In this document: piece by piece, positions 34,512 to 47,500 of the stretch
Numbering within the stretch: position 1 is the first letter of the stretch
Layout: each line of letters opens with the position of its first letter
Source of the DNA: Branchiostoma lanceolatum
Taxonomy: Eukaryota > Chordata > Leptocardii > Amphioxiformes > Branchiostomatidae
DNA length: 64,000 nucleotides
Reading direction: 5' to 3'
Assembly (NCBI RefSeq): GCF_035083965.1
Contig: NC_089738.1
Span: 9,822,734-9,886,733 of the forward strand
Position numbers and translations under genes: made by a program
The notes under the pieces: generated by a model
What the model saw: the letters and a program-made list of their open reading frames with translations, nothing else
The model's database searches: none
What the model was told of the DNA's origin: nothing

Positions 34512-37285
34512 TTACTGAATGTCCAACTCGTGATCTTCCATGTCGTACAGACCCTTGTACTTGTTGAAGAGCACGGTGAGTTCTGCGATGTACTTCTTCT
34601 GTAGAGCTACAACCTCCTCCTCTGTTGGGTTCTCATTCTTCTCCACAGGGATCGGTGTGCCGACTAGAAATAAAAGTTACAAGGCAGTCAGAGATGGCAG
34701 ACTTCACCCCTTACCCATTCTGCTTTGCAACCCCTCACGCCCCACAGACACAAATAATAAGCAACGGCTAGGAGGCCCATTATCAAACTTGACCTTCATT
34801 TACCTGACCCCTACTGACCTATCAAATATCATGACCATCCATCTACAGCTTATTGAGTTATGCTGGTGACAAACAAACATGATAGTTAAGCTGCAGTACT
34901 GTAGGAAGTTGCCTGAAGGTCCATTTTCAAACCTGACCTTTGTTTCTCTGACACCTATAGCTATATTCATCTACCAAACACCCATCAACAGCTTCTCAAG
35001 TTATGCTGTTTGCATCCACAGCCACACCACCATAGTAAAACCAAAAATATAACCCTTTAGGCAAATTCAAAGATAACGAAGATGTGTGGAAATGCTGCAT
35101 TGAGTATTTCAGGAACTTTTCATGCACATGTATAAAACAGACAATAAACAGTAAAGCTGTAATTTGAAAGGGTGCATTAGACAGAACATAAGACAATGCT
35201 TATGATGATGTAGCAAGCAGATTTGAGTGTAGAGTACATACCGATTGTATGGATGGGTTTCCGGTATGGCACGATACCAAAGGTGTACTGGAACACTCCC
35301 CGCCCATGGAACAGTGGGGTGGCGAAACCAGTGAACCGCTGTACTTTGGTCTGGAATTTTCTGATGAACGACCCGGGTGGGTTTTTCACCTGGGTGTACA
35401 TCTCGTTCTCACCAAAGGAGTACACCGGAACCAAGTCAGCACTGCAGGGGAAAGAGTTGTATAAGAACAGCTTGTAAAACTACAAGTGCAAACTTTAAAG
35501 TTACATCTCACTAGGTTGATGAAAGTTAGACATCCAGGTAGTAAGATATGCCAAAAATAATTACTCAAGCAACTGGATAAAATTTTGAAACAGACGTTTC
35601 AGACAGCATCCACTGTCTTTCGTCAGTGACTAACGATAGGACTGAGAACACCAGTACATCTCACTAGATGACTGAATTTACCATTTCTGCATGCCCTGTT
35701 TCTAAAAACAAAATCTAAAATGGAGACATTCAAGTCAGTCAGCAGCCACCGACCAATGAGATATAGCTGTCAATGCAATTGCAATCTTGCCAAAAAGCAG
35801 CTGCCTGATTGGCTAACAACATTAGCCCAATCAGATGTAGCCTACTTGCAATTGAAAGCACCTGTCAAGCAAATGTCTCTCTACCCTCAGCAACGAACCA
35901 ACCAGATGTACTACTAAAAATGTAATTGCTATGTGGCTGGATTCATAGATTAAAAGAAAATGTATTAAACTCACCCATGCTTCATAGCCATTCTGATAAA
36001 CCCTTTACGTTTCTTAAGAGTCAAAGTACACTTCCCAGGCATGGCGTCAAGAACCTCAATGGCACCACCTGTGAGTTTGGAAAGTTGACAGTTCAAAGCT
36101 CAAACACTTTAAGGAAGCTTTTTTCACTTCCAAAGTTTGTCTGTTCATATCAAACAAAGCTATATAAAACAAACTATATCAAGTCTTTAAAGTCCATGGT
36201 GGGCACACAGGGAGCATTCCTGTACAACTGATTGTAGTCTGTAGTTTATAGAATGACTGATTATTTTGAGGTGGAGACGTCCCCGTGAAATCTACAAACA
36301 TAAAAACACCACAAATATTTCAAGGATTATTACTGTAACAGTATCATAGCAACAATTATAGGACATGTCCCTACCAATAACAATGACGGCAGCATTGCCA
36401 GTTCCTTGTCTAGTCAGAATCCATTCCACGGACTCACGGCTCACAGCACAGCATCCTTCACAGAAAATTAGTACATATTATAATTAGAAACAACTTCAGT
36501 CATACTTAGACTTACAGCCTCCCACATCATGTGACGCATGAGGTAATAGACAGTGTAATAGACAGTAATCAATGACTAAAGGACATATATATTAACATTT
36601 GCACACATTCTAACAAGTTAGATGAATCTTCAAAATGTTTTTAAAAATGTAGTGCATGTATGTTGTGAGAACATGTGTGAATGTTGATGTATATGAGGTA
36701 TGTTTCCCCTATGATGCAAGCAGTTTGATGGCCTAATAAAGTGTGATTTGATCTCTTATCTTGTCGCGATCTTAGTTTTACCTAATAGGATTGGTTCTCA
36801 CCACTGGTCATCACGTAATCTCTGTGCCAAGGCATCCAAAAGATTCCCGACAGGATCAGCAAGTGGGGACGGATACCGGGGAACTTCTCTGAGAAGTGTG
36901 TTCCTTCCGTACTGAAGTTAACGAACGCCCCCGCGCCAAGCACACCGTGCGGATGGAAGCCGAAGACGTAGTTCTTCTCAGGGTCAAGGTCGGTGCTCTT
37001 GACGAGTTCCATAGGGAAGTACTTGGCCATGTACTTCCACACGGCCCAGTTACGGACCCACTGCACGCGCCGACCCCCGCGGTGGGGCGTGTCGAGATCG
37101 TAGAAGAAGACCCAGCACGCGTACAGCAGCGAGAACCACCACCATCGCGTGAAGAGGAGGACGACGGCGAGGATACAGCAGGAATGACCCAGCAGGAGGA
37201 AGCACAGACACCACTGCAGTACCGCCGCAGTCTGCAGGCGGCGCTTCATGGGGATGTTCAGGGGGGCAAACTCGAGGCCAAACAT
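34512..37285 (-). CDS. Monoacylglycerol/diacylglycerol O-acyltransferase (MOGAT/DGAT2 family)
   Basis: Five exons on the minus strand: 37285-36802, 36455-36375, 36068-35975, 35441-35242 and 34663-34512, giving 336 residues, the usual family size. The N-terminus resembles MOGAT2 (EFAPLNIP then RRLQT), with hydrophobic membrane segments at about residues 20-62. The catalytic HPHG motif is at 111-114, followed by FPGIRPHL, then [41 protein letters not shown] and FHGRGVFQYTFGIVPYR, all typical of the family. The enzyme joins an acyl-CoA to mono- or diacylglycerol at the endoplasmic reticulum for triacylglycerol synthesis. MOGAT versus DGAT2 cannot be settled by eye. All junctions preserve frame. 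Confidence 0.9.
35581..35650 (-). mobile_element. Retroelement fragment with hammerhead-like core
   Basis: On the minus strand CTGACGA is followed by a perfect six-base stem (AGACAG/CTGTCT with a TGGATG loop) and then GAAAC. This is the order of the hammerhead ribozyme core. Such motifs are known in Penelope-like retroelements. No matching stem I partner is visible downstream. It lies in an acyltransferase intron. Confidence 0.35.
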
Positions 37286-38559
37286 CTTGGAGAATCCTTA
37301 AAATTGAACACTGTAGGAGGATACAAGATTGGTCAGAGGTAATTTAAGAAAACTTTTATTTTGCTGGAATGTGAAAACAGCAAAAAATACTTACTAGTAT
37401 AGCTAAGCATTTCCCCCTTTAAACAGAAAATTATAACGTTACATAGCCCTTTTCATTTTTTCTGGGACTGTGTCCGGATGTCCATGTCTTGGAGTCACGT
37501 ATGCCCCATACAGGAAATATCAACAATGGACCATGGAGACACGTGGTCCCTGTCACGTACGCGTTATACATGCATGCAGTAGGACTGTACATTCTTGTTG
37601 CATATTTATTTTTACGTTTACTAAAATGTTTACATAATCTGAGCTCCAGTGCATACACAAATTGCAGAGTTGCATGTACTGTACCAAATAACTGCACAAC
37701 AATATCTTTTCAGTCAAAATCTAAACACCCTAATCAAATGACTGCATTTCAAGTCGATAATCTAAAAGAGACAACTGGCTCACCTTTCTTTCTTTCTGAA
37801 ACCAGCCCTGCTCTTTACTTCAACTGATCTATTGATCTTTGCCCCCCGTAAACTCTGTTTGCACCTGATGCGAGTGTTATTAATCAGCCACGCATTTTAC
37901 TTTTTCAGTGGACATGCAACTTGTACCAAAACAACGTCAGTAGAATTCAAGCTCCTCACTCTCACTGACGTTTTACCTTACAAAAGCTATCATAATGTGG
38001 TCTGTATAAAGTATAAGAAGTTAAAGTAGACTTACGCCCAGGAAAAAAGTGCCGACGAAGCTTGTTTCTGACCTTACTCCACTCCACACAGCGACCTCAG
38101 AATGCACCAAAACAACAAGGCACGGATTTCACCTTTGGCCTCATGAGGCGATTCCATTGAAGGCGATGGGGAGAAATGTTTGTGAATACGAAATGTACCA
38201 CTACACAATGAATAGAAAATGAAAAAGAGTAGCAAAATTATTATGAAGATATATTTGTTACTTTTATGCTAAGTTTATCTTGATCTGTAAATAAATATTG
38301 TATATCCAGACAAACTTGGTAAGATAAAGAATGGTATCGGCCATTTGTACTTCACCATATTTCCGCTAGAGGACCTACGGACTGATCAGAAAGGAAGATG
38401 ATACAAAAGTGCTTTTGGCTCCAAAGAGTAAGATTAAATACTTTTGTACGTGTTATTCTGTCTGTATGTAATAAAATCTGACAAAAATCAATATCAATAG
38501 ACCTGGTTCATCTTTATACGACTTTAAATCCAGACAACCGAGCTACTTTCATAACGAAA
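37286..38559. other. Upstream region of the acyltransferase
   Basis: Holds the 5' untranslated region and promoter of the minus-strand acyltransferase. A non-coding upstream exon is possible near 38040-38130 but could not be fixed. No other coding exon is seen. Confidence 0.4.
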
Positions 38560-38631
38560 TCCCATATGGTCTAGTGGTTAGGATTTGGCGCTCTCACCGC
38601 CAAGGCCCGGGTTCGATTCCCGGTGTGGGAA
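38560..38631 (+). tRNA. tRNA-Glu (anticodon CTC)
   Basis: The 72-base sequence folds as a cloverleaf. The acceptor stem is TCCCATA with TGTGGGA (one G-U pair) and discriminator A. The D arm contains TGGTCTAGTGG (A box), the anticodon loop is CTCTCAC with anticodon CTC, and the T arm has GGTTCGATTCC (B box). It is very close to animal tRNA-Glu-CTC. A run of T at 38640-38648 fits a polymerase III terminator. No intron is present. Confidence 0.95.
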
Positions 38632-38637
38632 GCCGTT

Positions 38638-38649
38638 ATTTTTTTTTCC
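38638..38649 (+). terminator. RNA polymerase III T-run terminator for tRNA-Glu
   Basis: A run of T begins just after the tRNA 3' end, interrupted only by one A. Confidence 0.7.
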
Positions 38650-39196
38650 TCCATTCTCTTCATCCTATATTTTACGCCTGGTTCCTTTTCATCCATTCAG
38701 AGCTATACATCCCTGGGACTTTTAGTTTTGCATTTTCTCTATTTTTGAATCATATAATTGGAAGGATACCAATACTAGTAAGTTATGTACTTAGTGGAGA
38801 TAATTCAGTAAGCGCAAGTACAACAATAAATCCAGAAATGTATCGTTGAATATATTTTGCACGCATCATAGAATTTTAAAACATGTACAAAGTATACATC
38901 ATGATCTTAACAGTAGCGTCAGGTGAGCTATAATGGTCAACATTATTCTCAGACAATCTCACTTCTATCTTGCAATAGTCTATTGGTATATATCAAATAT
39001 ATGTTGATACGAATATACGCATGCACATTGAACACATATTGACACAAAGATAAGACCAATACTCATAGTTGTATATCAAACCATACTTAAAAATCACAGT
39101 AAATATAGCCCGTGTCGGTTTACACATCATGAGTTGACCGGGTTTACACATTTTCAAGGCGGGTAGTGTCACTCTGTAGGTGTGTACTGGTATGTG

Positions 39197-42100
39197 TTAC
39201 ACCTGTGCTCGTAACATAGTCTCGTCCTCTTCTACAGGAGGGTACACAGTTTGGACTGAATACTGCGTCTGATCCGCCCGTGAATTGGCGTACGTGTCTG
39301 TTGGTGCTCCGCTTTCTCGCCTATCAACAAAGAAAACAGCCTTCTAATATTTCTCTTCAATCATTGAATGTACACGTGGACGTGGAGCAAAGGAGCAAAA
39401 GCATTAAGTCACCACATGTGCACAACACACAACGAATTTAAAGGTGCCCTAAGCGATTTCAGGGGGTAAAACTTGAAATATTCTGGGGAAAACAATTCTG
39501 TTTGGTGAAGTTGAAATTGACATTTGCTACCCCATATTAGCACATCTGCATCATTATTTCATACTTTGGGCGTTTAAAAATAGCACAGAAGCAAGCCACG
39601 AAAGGAGTATTTTATTTATTGGGCCCCCCCCCCAAAATCAGCCCAGAATCCAGCCGTGACCGTGACGTCACCCGCGTGACGTCACAATGCCCAAGCACAT
39701 TGAGCCATGACCACGTGATTATTTCTTCGGAAGCGTTCGGGACTTATCGGTCAGAATCGTGCATGTTCGGAAGATTTGAAATGATGGCTGGCCTCCAAGT
39801 GCTCAGATTTTCAGTGAGTTCCCACCACACAACCACATTGCATTTTTGCTCCATGATGGTCGATATGTGATTGGATAGTGTTATCTAAACTTACTATGGA
39901 TAGAAATCAGAAAAAAAATTGATTTTGAATATGTGACTTTCAGTGCCCTAATATTGTCTAGGGCACCTTTAAGATGATCTGTCACTCACCATTGCTTATA
40001 ACAGAACTGGTGAAGTTCTGATTGGACGCGTAGTCGTTGTCATCAATATAGTGCATTCTGAGAAGCTGTTCTTCTTCTACCTGGGCTATATCTACAGAAA
40101 AAAAGGTTCAAAGCTATGATGGTGTGATTTACAAAACCGAGATGGCCAGATCATGGCGATCGATGAACTGAATGAGACTCCGCAAGCTATAATCCAGAGC
40201 TAGAGATACGCAAGTCATCGGATTACAACGTCAAATGTTTGAACATAGTTACACCACCATGTCAGGGACCAGGGTACATAATTCTGCCACCCGTGAAAAG
40301 AAACGTCCAAACTGATCTCCACCCAACGTTCCCCAGTATAATGCTCTCCGGATCCTGCATATCCGAATTTTCTGAACTGTGCATATATTAGCCTGGAATC
40401 CAAACCTATTATAGCTCCCGAGTCTCTCTCCGCAAATAGCGGAGAGAGACTCGGGAGCTATAATAGGTTTGGATTCCAGGCTATGCATATATACCTTGTG
40501 GGTGCTGCACTAGAGATCTCTCAAACCCACTGTTTTTCAAAGTGGCGGATATACTAAACTGGATTAATGTTAATGGAGGTAACATGAAGAACAAAAGCAT
40601 TGCAGATGAAATAGATTATGTTTTTGTAATCTCCAAGCAGATCTACACCGGGCGCGAAAATCGTATATACTAGCCAGAGAAGGTCCAGTCAGCCAGAGAG
40701 GGTCCAATCAGAATCAGCCTACCTCTCTGGCTAACTGGACCTTCTCTGGCTAGCATATACGATTTTCGCACCCGGTGTAGATCTGCTCGGAGATTAATGA
40801 ATTTGAATTATCTGACCGGTAGTGGATTCGGTGGGCAGGCCCAGTAGTTGATTATCCGTGCCTGAACTGGAGTCGACAAAGTACGTGTTCATCAGTCCTT
40901 TGCCCTTGATCTCTGTAGGACCTCGTGACGCACAGACAAATCCACGACCTTTTATCAACCTATCAACCAATGAGAGACGTGCGCAACATTGTGTTACAAT
41001 GAATACTAGTAATAGTTTTCAACAACATAGGAGGGTAGTTCAATAAATGTTTCACTTGATCATGGCCTACTTCCAGTGTACAGTATGAGGCTGAAAGTAT
41101 ACCGATGCATTCTAAGCGGCTAAAACCATGCATATCTCTATAGGTCGCTTGGTGGTTTGTCATCTCTGAAATTCATATACTAGTAATTCCCCCAAGTGTT
41201 AAGTGGCCTTACGTTTGAGGGAGGCTAGCCATGTGATCATAATGCAGAGTCAGGTGAAGTCACAGCGGTCATCAGTGCCCTGCCCATCTGCATACGCGGG
41301 CACTGTTCTTTACAGGTTTTGATAGATTCATTCTCCATGTACTGTAAGGACCACAACTTTCCGCACTTATTCACCCCCGTATGATATTACCCAGCCGGGG
41401 CCCGGCCTGACTGCTTGAGGAAAAGAAATATTTAAGTGTGTATCAATAAACATTTGTGTATGATGCCTTTTATATTTTTCGTTCTTGAAGACTGCCCGGC
41501 CAGGCCCCGGATTGGAAATGTGAACCCAATCATCACGGTGCAGCTCCGGTCCGCATAATTGTATGTGAGACTTACTTGTATGTCTTCATACTGATGTGCA
41601 CTTTGCCCGGGATTCCATGACTCTCCATCCGTGATGCCGTGTTGACGGTGTCGCCGAACAGACAGTACCTCGGCATCTTCTCACCCACCACCCCTGCAAC
41701 TGTCGGACCAGAGTGGATTCCGACACGGATCTGAAGGAAAATGACACGCCGTTGGAATCTCATGAGGTAGGGTTAGGAACAATAATGTTGTGTTTCCGAC
41801 TTAGGGTCCTGAGAAAAGTTGGGTCAGTGCGTACCTGGGTAGGTATTCTCTCTCTCTTTGTTTTAAGCCGAAATGAATGCAAAACTGAAACGACACCGGT
41901 ATTTTTAACATCATATTTTGATTATGCAGACATACATTATATGAGTACAATGCGTATTGCGAACGAATATTTTGATTATGCAGACATGCATTATATGAGT
42001 ACAATATGTATTGCGAACGAAAAACGAACATGTGGGGGAAACATATGCATTTTCATCACTCTGATGTCAGATTGAAAATATTATGTCCCCTACCAAAGGC

Positions 42101-44533
42101 TAGGGTCGGCAGGTTTTTGCTAGGGTCAGTCGGGTAACCGTTAACATAATGTTATTTTTTTTCTTTTATTTCCTAACCTTGACACTATTCACTCCTGATG
42201 GAATTAGATATGTACTGATCATCAGTGTTGAATTTAAGGCTAACGTTTCATGAATCACGAACATGTATGTATCATACTAATGTAAGTTCCCTTGGTATAT
42301 TTTGATAAGTTACGCATTCTCTCACAAGCAGTCTATTACAATCAATGTTGTACATTTTCAGGCTATTGTTAAAACGAAGAGTCTATACCTGAAGGTTTTT
42401 TCCTGTTGCAGGTGACTTAACGTTGGCTGCCGCTAGGTGCATCGCTAAGCCCATGTTGACAACCCTCTCGGCATGTGTACGGATGGGGATGGGCAGGCCT
42501 CCAGTAACCATGTAAGCATTTCCTATGGTCTCAACCTAAAGTAGCAGTTATGTTTATTTCATGCGTCAGTAATGTTGAAAAAAGGACTGATGAATAAACT
42601 CCATTAACAATAACCCGCTGGGTCTGGGTTATATAAATCCACCACTTTGAAAAACAGTGGGTTTGAGAGATCTCTTGTGTAGCACCCTCCAGGTATGAAC
42701 AGTTTACTAGATATACAGGAGTGCGTTATACTGGCGAACGTTGGGTTGCAATTGGAGATCTGTTTGGACGTATCTTTTAAGGTTGGCGGAATTATGTACC
42801 CTGGTGGAATTATGTTAATAGATGTAAGGTTCTGTCACCAAATCTTGAAGATCATATAGTACCTGCGTGATGCGTTGTAGGAATTACTAACAGTTGCCCA
42901 TTAATGATCATTGAAATACTAGTAATGTTAGCAGACACTATGATACAATAAGCTCGTTCACACTTCCAAGTACGCATGAGTGGCGATTTGCCTATGTCTC
43001 AAGGGGCTTCACCTTTGACATATCACCCGCAATTCCTGCCATTGCGCATGCGTACCCGGAAGTGTGAACGAGCTTACACATTGCAACACCTCCCAAATCC
43101 GGCCATTAGAGGAAGACCACCCACCTTGTACTCTCCAAGCAGAGGTCGAATGGGCAGATCGTCACCGTTTTATCATATGCCTTTTTATCATATGATAAAA
43201 CGGTGACGATCTGCCCATTCGACCTCTGCTTGGAGGGTACCCACCTTGTACACATCATGCACGGTAGTGAGTCTGTCGAACCGGAGGTACATCTCGTTCA
43301 GCATGGTGACGACCTGGGTGGGCTTGCATTCGCTGCAGATGTTGGTGAAGGTGACCACGTCGCTGAACAGGATAGTCACCTCGTCATACGACGCTGTACA
43401 AAAAAGGGAAACAAAGTAAAAGACAACCAGGTAAAGGGTACAGGTACAGGGCTTTTTTTCTAAAGCCGTAGGGGTAGAGGCTGGTTATCCACTGTGTCTC
43501 CAGGACACGGTATTGGAAGGTGGAGCCTTCCGCTGCCTGGTACATCCTCGACCAAAGTTTCTACTCCTAGGTAGAGTTAAGAAAGTCGTGTAAAGTGCCC
43601 TCCCCAAGGATACAACGTCTAATCAGGATATGGCAATATAGCTGAATCTGACCCTGTACAGCTGCGTCATTGGAATGACACACACTACGGATAACTGGAC
43701 TTGACCCTGTGCCATTGGAATGATACACCCTACGGGTAGCTGAATATGTACGCCTAGAATCGAACCCCTCGGTCTCGTCTTCGCTATCCTAGTCACTCGG
43801 CCATTCAAAGCCACTCCATGATTCATGTTGGCAGCACATATCTATATATAGAAGCGTGTCCATGCATTTCTACAATAATTTCAGTGTAACTTCCAATTAG
43901 CCAAGCTTAACTTTCCAGTATGGCTGGCAATACTTACGTAATAGTCACGTGAGTGCAGTAACCATATTAGGAAAAATAATGTATACAGTAGCGTCTGACT
44001 GTTTGACGTACCTGCTTCTACCTTCTTCCCGTCCCTGAGCTGTTCGGCGACAGGCCTGGGCAGCATGGTCTCCAAGAGTTTCTCTGTCTTCTTCTGCATG
44101 GCTTTCAGAGCGTCAGACATGCCCCGGAGCTCCTCCTTCTTCATCTCCAGCTGTTTGGATAACTCTGCCTCGACTTGGCGCTGTCGGTACAGTCGACAGA
44201 AGTGTGGGTGAACATCTTTTAGTCATGTCTTGACAGCAGGGGGTAAGTTTGTGTCTTTTTTGTTTACTTTGAACATGAAGCATACAATAACATAGCATTG
44301 GTGCACTTTTCAAAGAGTACTGATTGAATAAAAAAAACAATAGCTGTCTACCACTAAATGTCCAGAACACGAGTTATCAAAACCGGAAGTTCCACTGCAG
44401 TACCGTAACAAGCCGCTAGGGGCCCCAAAAAGCTGTTCATTTCGAGGTCTCATCAAGACCTACCCACATACAAAAATATCCAGACAGTCCACCCATGCAT
44501 TCTCAAGTTATCGTATTCACAGACAGACAAACA

Positions 44534-44581
<48 letters not shown>

Positions 44582-47500
44582 CACACACGCGCGCGCTCCC
44601 GAAAACATAACCTTCTTGGCGAAGTTGGTAACAAAGCACTGGTTAAAAAGCACACTCAAGCAGTTCATTATACCGAAACTGGCATCAAGAATCTGCAACA
44701 CTTGAAAGTCACGTTATACCTGTTGATTCAGCAGTACAAAGTCCCTCAGGACGTCGTGCAGTGCGATGTCTGATAAATGCATGTTCATATCCTTGAGCTC
44801 TCCCAGGCTGGTCACTTTGGGGGAACACATGAACACCATGCACTGGTGTTGGGACAACCAGATCATTTGACCTGCAACAAAAAAATGATAATAATTTATA
44901 CTTTTTGTATCGACTTGAAGACATACTCACGAAAACTGAATGTCTTTTCACTTAGTTTGCAATATTCATTAAAATGTTGCCACACATTTTGAGATGTATC
45001 TTTGTTGTTTTGTTTTCCCTACGGCTGTAACACAACAAAGGACATGTAAATTGACATCATGTAGTCTGTTCGTAACGAACTCGATCAGTGCAAAGCCGTA
45101 GGGGGCCACTCATCGAAGCACTGAACTAATTGCTACTGTAGCAGCACCTCTTCACCCTAAGTCAGAAACATCAATGCTTGAGACAAGCATGGCTTCAATG
45201 ACCCATTAGGAGAAGCAGGGGCTACGAAGGCTTCTCTGGGAATTCCCCACCCCATTTAGACCGGGATGTTTTGATCCACTCACATTGGGGCATGCCCCTA
45301 CTCTTTTTCGAAAGCTGTGGTGAGTTCTTTTACGTGTTCAAGGTGTGACTTCCTCAAACACGGGACCTCCATTTAACGTCCTATCCTATTTGTTTGTTTG
45401 CTTGTTTGGTGACTGGGAAGGGTATACATATAGCGTTCTCAAACACACTTGTTCTGTATATATATGTTCACGTACCTCTCAGTGTGAGAGTTGTCCGGCC
45501 ACCCCACGATGACGGCATTTTCTCCCGTTTGGTCTCCAATATGAACTGACTGCTGATAGAGGCGCGGATATGCTCGATGTGAAACGGAATTTCTGGGTGA
45601 AGGATGTGAAAGAAGAAGTCCATCCGCGCACCGGGGAATCTCACAGCCGGTAAGTACTTCTGCACAACCATTCCGAGCTGTTTGACATGTAACTGGGACA
45701 AAACGACAGGAAATAACATTTGCAAGGAAATGCATAGTGTTTACCTACACACGGTCTAGCCTAACAAACTACTTCTCTGTTTATTTTTACTCAAACAGAT
45801 TCATACATATGGTGGCCAGCCCTGTCCTGCCACTTAATCGAACATGAGAGGGTATCTGCCCCAGTAACCAATAGTGGCAGTAGTCATCTGGGCCAGGTCA
45901 TTGGTCATTTTTTGCTTCGAAAAGAAGAGGAGGAAGAAGAAAGGGAGCAAAACAAAACGGTTCCCTTCCGTGATCGTGAACCAGTTGTCCAGAAAATAAG
46001 GGTATTTCTAAAGCACACATAAAAGCATATATGTATAGACAATTCCGAGGCTGCCACAAGGCATTAACGAAATTGATAGATAAACCATTCATTCAACAGG
46101 CAGACACGTATCCCTGCAACCTTGGAAAGTTACGACATGACAACATTATCAAGGAGGAACAAATCACCTCTTCGTCGAACATGATATGAAAGGGTAAGAT
46201 TTCGCAGAAAGTTTTGCTGTCCATTAAAAGCTGTTCAGGATAGACAGCATCAAACTTGTCGGGGACGCATCCGTCCAGCACGGCTTCTCTTATAGCAGAC
46301 CACCTACCAACAGCAAGCAGTCGGGCGTCTTCGGTGCCGTTCTTGAAAAAAAAAATAATAAAAAAAAATAAATAAATGAAGATATGAAGGTGTCATTTTT
46401 CTTTACCATCAGACGGTCTTAAATTACTGACAGATATCATTATCTTACGTAGAGCCTCGTCCATGGCCAATGCAAGATAGAATATACTTTGGGGAGCTCT
46501 AGGCTTTGCTAAAAAAAATTCTCTACGAATCGGCCCAAGATTTCCACTTTTGTGGACGTGGCCGATATACAAGCTGTCAGCTAATCAGAGAATCGGCTTT
46601 ACCTAAAGAAATTTAGGCGACTCTCTGATTGGCTGATGAATAGTGAGAGGCCAAAGCCCTCAAAAGTGGACACTTGTATAGGCCACGGGCAAAGCTCTGC
46701 GTAGAAGAATGACAGATATCAAATTGAATGTGCCTAATCAATGACTTTTTCTAACGTACCTAAAAGAAATAATAAAAGATATGAAAAGTTGTGCTTACCG
46801 TCTCATTTGTATATTTCCTTTTTATTTTCTTCCCTCGTCCATCGATCCTCTTACATACTATTTCCTTGATGGACAGGACGACGTGCTCCCGCTTTCCGGA
46901 CCTCTCCTCTTCATATCTGTGACTCACTATCTTCATTTCTATCTCTGTGTTGAAGAACTTCCGGGCGCAGCCCCGAACTTGTCCTGAAAGATCACAACGG
47001 TCATAACGACAAACTAGCGTTGCAAATACATGGCGTTCGTACACACTACACATGCCATCATTGCCGTACTGTTCTTGATATACATATGAAATGTGTGTTT
47101 TCTATCTTACGTAAATTAAAAACCGGAACACAATCAAATCTATATGGAAACATTGTGGTAAAATGAGAAGCGTGTTAGTATTGATAGATTCTATTCTAAT
47201 TTTAATATAGTTGTAGAGGTAGGTTTTGATATTGAGTATTATCTACTGAGGTTGGAGAGGAAATATTGTGCTCCACAAAAGAATTTATAGTAAAAGTAAA
47301 GCATTTTTCATAACATTTGGTGCTATTGAATTCCGTACGATTGTGCAACTACTGCAGTAAAATAAATGATAAAACGTTAATGATTTGGAGGGAACAGAGA
47401 ACGGAAACGCCTTAGTATGAATCTACGTGATGTTTCATTTCGTGCAGTGTCCGTCCCTTGAGGCTTTAGTGAGTTCTAGTTACTTCTCCCACCTATGATC

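Noticed and set aside
36896-37342. 148-codon plus-strand open frame
   Set aside because: It is the antisense of the acyltransferase first exon, which has clear homology in the other direction; its composition follows from that GC-rich exon.
43756-43803. A second tRNA gene
   Set aside because: A- and B-box-like motifs are present, but the flanks do not make an acceptor stem; it is better read as a SINE.
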